Positions 8,398 through 15,521 of a DNA stretch of 64,000 nucleotides are shown piece after piece. The notes beneath the pieces were generated by a model. The model did not search any database, was not told the DNA's origin, and saw only the letters and a program-made list of their open reading frames with translations. Position 1 is the first letter of the stretch. Every line of letters begins with the position of its first letter. The stretch comes from Haloferula helveola (GTDB lineage: Bacteria > Verrucomicrobiota > Verrucomicrobiia > Verrucomicrobiales > Akkermansiaceae), in assembly GCF_037076345.1 (NCBI RefSeq), contig NZ_AP024702.1, forward strand, positions 2,852,001 through 2,916,000, read 5' to 3'. Made by a program: the position numbers and the translations under genes.

Positions 8398-9124
8398 GGA
8401 GGTCAAGAAGTCGGCCGCGTTCCCAGCGGTAAGGGATGTTCTCGACCGCGAAGGCGTTGGCGAGTTGCGGCTCGACGCCGCGGAAGGGTTCTTCATCGAA
8501 AAGGCCGACTTCGCACCCGAGGACCTTGAAGGGACGGGGTTTCCAGGTGGCGCGTTTGCCCTCGATCGCGACCACGCCGCCGGACGGTTCGACGTCGAAG
8601 GTGAATGGCATTGGCCCCGCGAACTGACGCGCGGTGCGCCAGTCGGGAAACGGTGAGCCTTCCGGGAGGCCGGCGTCTTGCGATACCTCGTATCTCAGGT
8701 CGAGAGACAGTCGCCCATCCGGTCGACGGGTTTGCAAACGCCCGGGTTCGTCACGGATCGCGACTCTACGATAGTTGTAGTGGGTCAGAAGATTTCCCGA
8801 AAAAACCATGCGGGCTTTGTCGGTCTCGCTGCGCAGGATTTTCAGACCGCGGAGCCGTCGGTCGCCGTCCGGCGCGCGGACGAATACGCGGTAGCCCGAA
8901 AGAAAGAAGTCTTGGCCGAACATGGCAGGCATGGCGGCCGGACGGAGGCCCTTGGTCCAGACCAGCGCCACGGTTACGAAGCCGAGATCCCCGTAGCGGT
9001 CGATTTCGAGAGGCTCGGGAACCAGCGGCTTCAGCACCTCGACGGGAAAGGCGAAGGATACGGCCATCACCCGGTCGAAGTGAGCGACGACTGGGAACGG
9101 GTGGCGTTTCAGCGCGGCGAACAT
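8384..9124 (-). CDS. DUF2071 (YqjF-like) family protein
   Basis: 246 residues from MFAALKRHPFPVVAHFDRVM. The DUF2071 pattern is clear: VMAVSFAFPVEVLKPLVPEPLEIDRYGDLGFVTVALVWTKGLRP, FLSGYRVFVRAPDGDRRLRGLKILRSETD, and a C-terminal FKVLGCEVGLFDEEPFRGVEPQLANAF. Its fold is related to acetoacetate decarboxylase-like proteins; no activity is established. The gene overlaps both its neighbours (DoxX-like upstream by 16 bp, methyltransferase-like downstream by 14 bp), so the genes must be transcribed together. Confidence 0.8.
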   Translation of the reverse strand: MFAALKRHPFPVVAHFDRVMAVSFAFPVEVLKPLVPEPLEIDRYGDLGFVTVALVWTKGLRPAAMPAMFGQDFFLSGYRVFVRAPDGDRRLRGLKILRSETDKARMVFSGNLLTHYNYRRVAIRDEPGRLQTRRPDGRLSLDLRYEVSQDAGLPEGSPFPDWRTARQFAGPMPFTFDVEPSGGVVAIEGKRATWKPRPFKVLGCEVGLFDEEPFRGVEPQLANAFAVENIPYRWERGRLLDLHARS

Positions 9125-9477
9125 GGACGGGTGCGTTCGGTCAGGTAGACGATGACGATGAATGCGAGCGCGACGGCGGCATTCACCGCTCCGAAAAGCA
9201 GGAGGTCGCGGGCGAGCGTGAATTCGATCACGTTCATCACCGCGACGAGTCCGATCTGGACGGTCGCGCAGAGCCGGGGGCGGAAGCCGCTGAGGATCCA
9301 CGCGGCGATGCCGATCTCACCGATACCGATCGCGATGGTGATCAGTCCCGCGAATTCCTCGCCTAGGATGCGTGCGACGATCTCGCGGTGGCGCGGGACG
9401 AGTCCGAGCACCTTGCATCCCAGACCCATCGTCAGCCAGACGGCGGCGAGGGCGTATCGGAGGACTCGGTGGAGCAT
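9109..9477 (-). CDS. DoxX-like family membrane protein
   Basis: 122 residues, four predicted TM helices: RVLRYALAAVWLTMGLGCKVL, FAGLITIAIGIGEIGIAAWIL, CATVQIGLVAVMNVIEF, and FGAVNAAVALAFIVIVYLTE. The pattern fits the short DoxX-like (DoxX_3) family, cytoplasmic-membrane proteins of uncertain function, some tied to redox stress. The start ATG at 9477 lies 49 bp after the end of the UdgX-fusion gene. It is the first gene of the overlapping set running to 6304. Confidence 0.75.
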   Translation of the reverse strand: MLHRVLRYALAAVWLTMGLGCKVLGLVPRHREIVARILGEEFAGLITIAIGIGEIGIAAWILSGFRPRLCATVQIGLVAVMNVIEFTLARDLLLFGAVNAAVALAFIVIVYLTERTRPCSPR

Positions 9478-9526
9478 CGGGATCGCTTCATGTCTAAGGT
9501 GACCCGGCCGGTGTGGCGAGCGGGCA

Positions 9527-10981
9527 TTAAGGCGATTCGGTAATGGCCATCCTGAGGTCCGCCACGAAGCGTTTGTAAGCCTCCTCGGCTTGGTTGGCAG
9601 GAAGTCGCAGGAGGTAGGATGGGTGCACGGTGACAATCACGGTCGGCGCGAGATGGGGGGCATCGATACGGCCGCGGTTGGCGGTTACCTTGAATCCAGG
9701 GCCGAGCAAGGAGTGGGCCGCGGTTCCCCCGAGCAGGATCAGGACGCGCGGTGCGAGGGATGACAGCTCGGCGAGTAGCCACGGCTTGCAGGCGTCGATT
9801 TCACCCGCGTCCGGCTTCTGATGGAGTCGATGTTTTCCGCGGGCCGTCCATTTGAAATGCTTCACCGCATTGGTCAGATAGGAGGTGGAGCGGTTGATGC
9901 CCGCATCAGCCAGGGCGCGGTCGAGGAGTTGTCCGGCGGGCCCGACGAACGGGCGTCCTTCCAGATCCTCGCGGTCGCCGGGTTGTTCGCCGACGATCAT
10001 GATGCTTGCATTCTTTGGTCCCTCGCCGGGCACGGCTTGGGTGGCGCGCTCCCATAGCGGGCAAGCCCGGCAGGAAGCCAGCAGGCGCGCGATTTCATCC
10101 GGTGGGGTGCCGGGCGGAGGGAGCGAGCAGGCAGGTTGTTCCGAGAGCTGCTTCAGGTGATCGAGATAGGCGTTCTTCGGTTCGCGCTTCAGCGGGCGCA
10201 GCGGGGTTTCCAGCATGCCGCCGGTGCGTGGGCGACTGTCGCGCACGAGTTCTCCGATGAGTTCGGCTTCAGGAAGGTTCTTCCAATAGCGCTTGGGCAT
10301 TTCCGCCTGCATCGCCTTCGTCTTGAGCCGGGCCGGGTTGAAAATACTGCGGTAGTAGGTTCGCCAAGCGTCCTCAAGCGCGTCGGGGTCGTCGCAGGGG
10401 TCCTTGGCGACACCTTCCGTGAAGCCGAGTTTCTCACCATCCCAATGCGCGCATCCCTTCGGCGTGAAGATCGACCAATCCATGTTGGCGAAGCGCTTGC
10501 GGAAGAAGGGTGAAGCGGCCTCGACGATGAAATGGTCGGGCTCGAACCACGCGACGAAACGTTCCCGGCCGGTTTCGCTTTCGCCCACCTTTCGGAAGCG
10601 GACGAAGGCGTGCATCTTGTGGATCTCCCGGCGGACGTTCTTTTCCATCATCCGGGCACGCGAGATGTCGGGATCGGAGGAGATGGCGGGTAGCGTCCGT
10701 TCGCCCCCCTTCACGATTCGCCAGACGATCCGATACAGCAGAGCCCAGCGGCGGGGGTCGGAGTGGCAGGCGACGTTCTTCGCCAGCTCGACGAACGATT
10801 TCGGGACGTCGATCGGGGCAGGGTGGGAGACCACGTAGTTGGCGGGTTCCTCAGCGAGCCCGCCGAACAGCCCGGCTTCCTTTTCCCAGAGGATGTTTGC
10901 GGGCGCGACGTCCTCCGCAAGCAACCGCCGGGCGGCGTCCCGCCAAGTCGAGAAGCGGTTTCCTGGATCAACGGAGCGCAT
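9527..10981 (-). CDS. DUF4130 / UdgX uracil-DNA glycosylase fusion
   Basis: 484 residues, two modules. Residues 1-~260 are the DUF4130 / TIGR03915-type 'probable DNA metabolism' domain: NVRREIHKMHAFVRFRKVG, RERFVAWFEPDHFIVEAASPFF, RFANMDWSIFTPKGCAHWDG and RTYYRSIFNPAR. Residues ~290-484 are a family-4-like uracil-DNA glycosylase: SCRACPLWERATQAVPGEGP (Fe-S Cys region), motif A IVGEQPGDREDLEGRPFVGP, and motif B VTVHPSYLLRL. The insert GKHRLHQKP (His about 387) matches the KRRIH-type R-loop of UdgX, in which the His forms a covalent link to the abasic sugar after uracil excision. The partner radical SAM gene is 960 bp upstream on the same strand, separated by an inserted RAYT element. Likely role: repair of damaged or uracil-containing DNA. 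Confidence 0.9.
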   Translation of the reverse strand: MRSVDPGNRFSTWRDAARRLLAEDVAPANILWEKEAGLFGGLAEEPANYVVSHPAPIDVPKSFVELAKNVACHSDPRRWALLYRIVWRIVKGGERTLPAISSDPDISRARMMEKNVRREIHKMHAFVRFRKVGESETGRERFVAWFEPDHFIVEAASPFFRKRFANMDWSIFTPKGCAHWDGEKLGFTEGVAKDPCDDPDALEDAWRTYYRSIFNPARLKTKAMQAEMPKRYWKNLPEAELIGELVRDSRPRTGGMLETPLRPLKREPKNAYLDHLKQLSEQPACSLPPPGTPPDEIARLLASCRACPLWERATQAVPGEGPKNASIMIVGEQPGDREDLEGRPFVGPAGQLLDRALADAGINRSTSYLTNAVKHFKWTARGKHRLHQKPDAGEIDACKPWLLAELSSLAPRVLILLGGTAAHSLLGPGFKVTANRGRIDAPHLAPTVIVTVHPSYLLRLPANQAEEAYKRFVADLRMAITESP

Positions 10982-10984
10982 GGA

Positions 10985-11144
<160 letters not shown>

Positions 11145-11150
11145 TCAATA

Positions 11151-11812
11151 GCCCCGAAGGGGCGACGGCATTTAGCCACGGGGTTCACCCCGTGGATCTG
11201 GGGTGGGTTTTGATTTGGAGCCCCGGAGGGGCGCAGGCGGACGTGGCTTCATCATAGAAACTTCGCATCATACGAAATCTCGTGGACATCCAAGAACCGC
11301 TGAAACTCATCTCGGAACGTCGCCTCCCGGTGATGCTCCGGTTGTTTTTGAATGTAGCGACGGACCTTGGGGATGTCCGACATGCTCACGGCGAAAGCGC
11401 CATATCCCTCCTGCCACGCGAATGGGAGATGGTGCCGGTGATTCGCCGACACCCAGCCGGATGACCTGGACTTCACGACGCGCATCAAGTCCGCAAGCGC
11501 GGTCTTTGGCGGGAGCCGGACCAAGAGGTGCACATGGTCGGGCATGCCGCCGATTTCGATGAGAACCGCATCAAGCGACCGGGCAATGCCGCCAATGTAA
11601 TCGTACAAGCCGGGTTGGAGTTCAGCATGAATCAGAGGCGAGCGGTCCTTCGTCGCGAAAACGATATGGTAGTGGAGCGCGGTGTAGGTTCCGGGCATGG
11701 CGGTGTCTTTGGATGGGGCGGAGTCTGCCTGCGCCCCTCCGGGGCTCTTGATTTCTGCGGTGGGGTTCCACGGGGTAAACCCCGTGGCTAACCGCCGGCG
11801 CCCCTTCGGGGC
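11151..11812. mobile_element. Family A REP element carrying a RAYT gene (autonomous copy)
   Basis: The left end has GCCCCGAAGGGGC (11151-11163), gacggcatttag, then palindrome CCACGGGGTTCACCCCGTGG (11176-11195) and agccccggaggggcgcaggcgg-type sequence near 11219-11241. The right end mirrors it: gcctgcgcccctccggggct near 11727-11747, CCACGGGGTAAACCCCGTGG (11768-11787), ctaaccgccggc, GCCCCTTCGGGGC (11800-11812). A Y1-type transposase gene (11252-11698) fills the middle. Three shorter copies of the ends without the gene occur elsewhere in the window, as expected if this RAYT mobilises them. Confidence 0.85.
11252..11698 (-). CDS. REP-associated tyrosine transposase (RAYT, Y1_Tnp)
   Basis: 148 residues, typical length for the IS200-like Y1 transposase fold. 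Start MPGTYTALHYHIVFATKDRSPLI is the usual beta-strand; the HUH metal motif is GMPDHVHLLVRLPPKT (HVH), followed by ADLMRVVKSRSSGWV, WQEGYGAFAVS, and the catalytic-tyrosine helix PKVRRYIQKQPEHHREATFRDEF. This single-strand endonuclease class cuts and joins at hairpin ends; RAYT members act on REP palindromes. Both flanks carry the cognate family A palindromes. It is oriented like the flanking radical SAM and UdgX genes, so read-through from the LexA-controlled promoter is possible. No frameshift or stop: probably functional. Confidence 0.92.
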   Translation of the reverse strand: MPGTYTALHYHIVFATKDRSPLIHAELQPGLYDYIGGIARSLDAVLIEIGGMPDHVHLLVRLPPKTALADLMRVVKSRSSGWVSANHRHHLPFAWQEGYGAFAVSMSDIPKVRRYIQKQPEHHREATFRDEFQRFLDVHEISYDAKFL

Positions 11813-11876
11813 TGAAGAAAGTTTGGAGCGTCGGACTGCAGAGACCGCTTGGTCGGACTTCGGGATATGGCGGGAA

Positions 11877-11932
11877 GTCAGGGGTCAGGGGTCAGGGGTC
11901 AGGGGTCAGGGGTCAGGGGTCAGGGGTCAGGG
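11877..11932. repeat. Heptanucleotide array (gtcaggg)8
   Basis: Eight exact copies of gtcaggg follow the right end of the RAYT element and end 9 bp before the stop of the radical SAM gene. It is a fourth, unrelated heptamer in the same 1-kb insertion interval. Nothing else is seen in 11813-11941. Confidence 0.95.
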
Positions 11933-11941
11933 GCTGATGGC

Positions 11942-13168
11942 CTAACAGAACAATTCGAGCTGCTCGGGTTTGGGGGCGAAGCGGGCGAGGAGGCGGTCGC
12001 TGTCGAGTTCGGCGGCAGGCGGGCGATGGTCGGCGGTGATGAGGAAGGGCCGGACCTTGGGGAGGGATATGCGCAGCCGTGCAAGGTCTTCGAGCCGGAC
12101 CCACGCGTGTCGCCGGATGGAGAGGATCCGATCGACATTCCTCGGACCGAGACCGGGGACCCGCAGGAGCTGTTCACGCGTCGCGGTTCGCAGATCGAGG
12201 GGGAACTGGTTCCGGTTCCGAAGCGCCCACGCCAGCTTGGGGTCGAGGTTCAGATCGAGGTTCGGCTGTTGGCTCGTCAGGATCTCACGGCGGTCGAAGC
12301 CGTAGAAACGCATCAGCCAGTCGGCCTGATACAGACGGTGCTCGCGAACCAGAGGGGCGGGCTTGGCGGGAAGAATCGCGGATGGCTCCGGGATCGGACT
12401 GAAGGCGGAGTAGTAGACCCGCCGGAGCCGGTACGAGCCGTAGAGTTCCTCCGAGCGCTCGAGAAAATCGGCGTCGGTCGAGGCGTCGGCTCCGACGATC
12501 ACCTGGGTGCTCTGGCCGGTGGCGTGGCGCAGCTTGCGGTCGCCGGTTCTCCGTCGGTCGGCGGCATCGTCGAGCTTCAGCCGGATGCGCCCCATCGCGT
12601 GCTTGGTACGGGCGAGATTCTTTTCCGGCGCGAAACGGTCGAGGCTCTGCTGCTTCGGCAGTTCGAGGTTGATGCTGATGCGGTCGGCGTAGCGGGCGGC
12701 CTCCTCGATCAGCTCCGGCGATGCCTCGGGGATGGTCTTAAGATGGATGTAGCCGCGGAAGTCATGCGTTTCGCGGAGCGTGCGTGCGACCTCGATGACC
12801 TGCTCCATCGTATGGTCGGCACTGCGGATGATGCCCGAGCTGAGGAACAGCCCCTCGATGTAGTTGCGCTTGTAGAAGTCGAGGGTGAGGCGGACGACTT
12901 CCTCAGGGGTGAAGGCGGCGCGGCGGACGTTGCTCGAGCGGCGGTTGATGCAGTAGTGGCAGTCGTAGAGGCAGCGATTGGTCAGAAGCAGCTTGAGCAG
13001 CGAGATGCAGCGGCCGTCCGGGGCATAGCTGTGGCAGATGCCCGCACCGCCCGCGGAGCCGACGCCTTTGCCGCGGCTGGAGTCACGACGCTGGGCCCCC
13101 GAGCTGGCGCAGGAGGCGTCGTATTTGGCGGCGTCGGCGAGGATGGCGAGTTTTTCCTGAAGATCCAT
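11942..13168 (-). CDS. Radical SAM DNA modification/repair protein (TIGR03916-type)
   Basis: 408 residues. The radical SAM cluster motif is NRCLYDCHYC (Cys 66, 70, 73). Further family marks are KYDASCASSG near the N-terminus, GICHSYAPDGRCISLLKLLLTN, LFLSSGIIRSADHTMEQV, GYIHLKTIPEAS and a C-terminal helix-hairpin-helix LLRVPGLGPRNVDRILSIRR (about 335-354) for DNA binding. It matches the 'putative DNA modification/repair radical SAM protein' family that is normally encoded next to the DUF4130/TIGR03915 protein, here fused to UdgX downstream. The ATG at 13168 abuts a LexA-type palindrome (13171-13184), indicating SOS control. The reaction is not known. Confidence 0.92.
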   Translation of the reverse strand: MDLQEKLAILADAAKYDASCASSGAQRRDSSRGKGVGSAGGAGICHSYAPDGRCISLLKLLLTNRCLYDCHYCINRRSSNVRRAAFTPEEVVRLTLDFYKRNYIEGLFLSSGIIRSADHTMEQVIEVARTLRETHDFRGYIHLKTIPEASPELIEEAARYADRISINLELPKQQSLDRFAPEKNLARTKHAMGRIRLKLDDAADRRRTGDRKLRHATGQSTQVIVGADASTDADFLERSEELYGSYRLRRVYYSAFSPIPEPSAILPAKPAPLVREHRLYQADWLMRFYGFDRREILTSQQPNLDLNLDPKLAWALRNRNQFPLDLRTATREQLLRVPGLGPRNVDRILSIRRHAWVRLEDLARLRISLPKVRPFLITADHRPPAAELDSDRLLARFAPKPEQLELFC

Positions 13169-13170
13169 AC

Positions 13171-13184
13171 TGTCCGCGTGAACA
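13171..13184 (-). promoter_or_regulatory. LexA-type operator at the radical SAM gene
   Basis: On the minus strand the site reads TGTTC-ACGC-GGACA, one mismatch from TGTTC-N4-GAACA, the palindrome I recall as the Verrucomicrobia LexA motif. It is embedded in a longer inverted repeat, ATACTGT...ACAGTAT (13167-13188), whose end overlaps the start codon. Binding there would block transcription or translation initiation of the repair gene. Confidence 0.7.
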
Positions 13185-13243
13185 GTATATGATCCTGCGG
13201 GGATCTCCAGTCGAAATTGCTCGGTTGGCGGCTCGGGAAACCG

Positions 13244-14026
13244 TCACTTCTTCGCCTTCCCGCTCCTGCGGAACGGGTGGAGCAGTTGGCCCCAGTAGGA
13301 CCGGGCGATCGGCTCGTGGATCCCGAAGGCCTCCGGTTCGTGGTCCGGGCAGCGGTAGGTGCCGAACATCAGGTCCATCAGTGGAGAAATGTTGGCGTAG
13401 TTTCCGGCGTCGCGTGCCCGGTCGTGATGCCAGTGATGCAGCTCGGGAGCTCCGATGAACCACCGCAGCGGGCCGATCGGAAGCCGGACGTTCGAGTGGA
13501 TGTAGATCGCCCAGATGCCGCGGAACGCGATCAGGACCGTCAGGGTTTCGAGCGGGAATCCAAGCAGGAAGGCCGGCAGGTTGATCAGTCCCATCGTGTA
13601 GACGGTGTCGACCGGATGCTCGCGGTGGGCGGCGAGCCAGTCGAGGTGCTCGGCACTGTGGTGAATCGAGTGGAATCTCCAGAGAAACGGGACCCGGTGC
13701 TGGATACGATGACCCCAGTAGATGAAGAAGTCGCTGAGGATCACCACCTCGATGGCCTGCAGCCAGAACGGCTGGTCGGCGATCGCCGTGCGGAAGGCCA
13801 CAGGTGCGAGGCCGTCGATCCAGTCGCCGAAGCGGGACAATACCCACAGCACGGCACCACCCCACAGCAGGTACTGGCCGAGGAAGAAAAGGACGTCGGT
13901 CCAGAACTCCGGGCGCAGGAATTTCTGATCCCGCTTGGCCGGGAAGGCGAGTTCGAGCGGCCGGAAGACAAGGCAGAGGAACAGGAAGCTGCCGCCGGTG
14001 GCCAGAAGCGTCCAAACGAAGGTCAT
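13244..14026 (-). CDS. Sterol desaturase / fatty acid hydroxylase family protein
   Basis: 260 residues, integral membrane. The three histidine boxes of the non-haem di-iron family are present: HRIQHRVPFLWRFHSIHHS (HxxxH and HxxHH, about 106-124) and ELHHWHHDRARDAGNYA (HHWHH, about 196-200). Hydrophobic helices precede and separate the boxes. Members hydroxylate or desaturate sterols, fatty acids or carotenoids using O2; the substrate here is unknown, possibly a membrane lipid. The start ATG overlaps the stop of the upstream single-TM protein (14023-14026), suggesting translational coupling. Confidence 0.88.
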   Translation of the reverse strand: MTFVWTLLATGGSFLFLCLVFRPLELAFPAKRDQKFLRPEFWTDVLFFLGQYLLWGGAVLWVLSRFGDWIDGLAPVAFRTAIADQPFWLQAIEVVILSDFFIYWGHRIQHRVPFLWRFHSIHHSAEHLDWLAAHREHPVDTVYTMGLINLPAFLLGFPLETLTVLIAFRGIWAIYIHSNVRLPIGPLRWFIGAPELHHWHHDRARDAGNYANISPLMDLMFGTYRCPDHEPEAFGIHEPIARSYWGQLLHPFRRSGKAKK

Positions 14027-14490
14027 TTCTTTTCCTCTTTTTCTTTTTCGTCAGGCTCCTTCTCGGTCGGCGGAAACAGGATCCCGCTGATCGACTTCGA
14101 ACCGGGCAGGACGGTTCGCGGGGCCGGCTCGGGGTCGGGCTGTGGTTCCGGTTCTTCGATCGGGGGAAGCACGAAGTCGTCCGCGTTCGACGGGTCGACC
14201 TCGAGAAACTCGGTCGCGATCATCGATTTCGAACTGCTCATCACCGCGCGTTTTCCGGGATCATTCTCGCCATCGGGCGGATCCTCGAATTGCAAATCGA
14301 TGACATCCCGACCCGGCGACTTCGAACCGACCATCAGGGTGACGGGAGCGGTTTCCTCCGCAGCTTCCGCAGCATTCTTGGCGGCTTTGTTTGCCTCGTG
14401 GTTCCGCCAGCCGATGTACCCGGAGGCGAGGCCGATCGAGAAGATCAGCGGAATGAGCTTCCGGGCCGTGACTTTCGGATTCTCCGTCAT
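14023..14490 (-). CDS. Single-TM protein with repeated SKS motifs
   Basis: 155 residues, family not recognised. One membrane helix (RKLIPLIFSIGLASGYIGW, about 11-29) is followed by an Ala/Glu-rich stretch and a low-complexity periplasmic or cytoplasmic tail. Three spaced motifs stand out: LMVGSKSPGRDV, AVMSSSKSMIAT and VLPGSKSISGIL; between them lie a Pro/Glu-rich linker (PEPQPDPEPAP) and at the end a Lys/Glu-rich tail. The motif spacing suggests short linear binding sites rather than a folded domain. It overlaps the sterol desaturase-like gene by 4 bp. Confidence 0.7.
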   Translation of the reverse strand: MTENPKVTARKLIPLIFSIGLASGYIGWRNHEANKAAKNAAEAAEETAPVTLMVGSKSPGRDVIDLQFEDPPDGENDPGKRAVMSSSKSMIATEFLEVDPSNADDFVLPPIEEPEPQPDPEPAPRTVLPGSKSISGILFPPTEKEPDEKEKEEKK

Positions 14491-14563
14491 CCCTCAGCAA
14501 ATACGGAGCGGGGGACGCCCGGTCAAGCGGGTGAAGTGCGGTTTACAGAAAGTTTACCGCAGG

Positions 14564-14631
14564 TGGAGCGCCGGTTATGGAACCGGCATCAATCGGTAGG
14601 GCCCGGTGCCGGTTTTATGACCGGCGCTCCA
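14564..14631. repeat. Family D inverted repeat, copy 1
   Basis: Two arms, TGGAGCGCCGGTTATGGAA (from 14564) and its near reverse complement ending TGACCGGCGCTCCA (14607-14631), each itself able to form a GCCGGTT/AACCGGC hairpin. It sits between the SKS-motif gene start and the SHD1-protein stop. A second copy lies at 49113-49180. Confidence 0.85.
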
Positions 14632-14636
14632 TCACG

Positions 14637-15446
14637 TTACTCCGGACTCCACTCGCCGATGAACTTGCGGTCGTCCTCGGAGAGAATGTCGAGCGGGATC
14701 GTCATGCTGCGTCCGTCGACCCGGGCGGTCACCTTGTCGCCGGCGCGGCTGAGGAGGGTCGCCTTGATCTGGCGGCCGTCCTTGTGGGTCAGCGTGCGGC
14801 TGACCGGTTGGGGCCGATCGGTTGAGGAGAGCTTGCCGCCGGAGCGTTCGCTCTCCTTCGGCAACTTCTTCTTCACCGAGTTCAGGCTCTCGGATTCGTG
14901 AAGGAGGATGATCGCGTCCAGATTGAAGTTCTGCGACCGGCCGCTGATGGTGAGCTCGTAGGTCTCGCCTTCCTTGAGCGTGTAGATTGGATCCCACTTC
15001 TTGTGGTTGGCATCCAGTTTGACGCACCAACCCCAGCCATCCGCACTGCCGCCGAACATTTTGGTGTCCGAAGTCAGGATGCTCTTCGGGGTCTTGCTGC
15101 CGGAGTCGAAGTCGCCGTCGAGCGCAACGTAGCAGTCGTTGCAGATGTCCTCGCGTTTCGAGATCAGGCGCTTGTGACCGCGAAGGATGAGCGAGTAGTT
15201 GCCGGGCTTCGAAACCTCGAAGCGATACTTCAGTGGCGAGTTCGCCGGACCGGTTTCTGGCTTGTTTCCCGTGAACTCGAGATGGCCCTCGCCGGAAAAT
15301 CCTGCGACCGAAGTTTTCAGCTCCCACTTACCGAGGCGCGAAGCTGTGGACTCGGCCTCGATCATGACGACGCCGCCTTTTTCGAGGAAGACCGGATCGT
15401 CGGCACCAAAGGCCGGCAGAGCGAGCAGCAGGGAAATCCAACGCAT
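14637..15446 (-). CDS. Secreted protein with CBM-like and SHD1 domains
   Basis: 269 residues with a short signal (MRWISLLLALPAFGAD). Residues ~20-190 look like a carbohydrate-binding-module-type beta-sandwich: GGVVMIEAESTAS, SPLKYRFEVSKPGNYSLILRGHKR, YVALDGDF, ETYELTISGRSQNFNLDAIIL; this 'EAES...FNLDAIIL' pattern is shared with family 6/35-like modules. Residues ~215-269 are an SHD1-like domain: SRTLTHKDGRQIKATLLSRAGDKVTARVDGRSMTIPLDILSEDDRKFI, widespread in PVC bacteria. Probably extracytoplasmic; function unknown. Confidence 0.75.
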   Translation of the reverse strand: MRWISLLLALPAFGADDPVFLEKGGVVMIEAESTASRLGKWELKTSVAGFSGEGHLEFTGNKPETGPANSPLKYRFEVSKPGNYSLILRGHKRLISKREDICNDCYVALDGDFDSGSKTPKSILTSDTKMFGGSADGWGWCVKLDANHKKWDPIYTLKEGETYELTISGRSQNFNLDAIILLHESESLNSVKKKLPKESERSGGKLSSTDRPQPVSRTLTHKDGRQIKATLLSRAGDKVTARVDGRSMTIPLDILSEDDRKFIGEWSPE

Positions 15447-15521
15447 ACCCGCGAACTTGGATGATCGTCCGCCTGCGGGCGAGATGATCCTATGGCATGA
15501 CCGGCGAGCCGCGCCGGAGCG

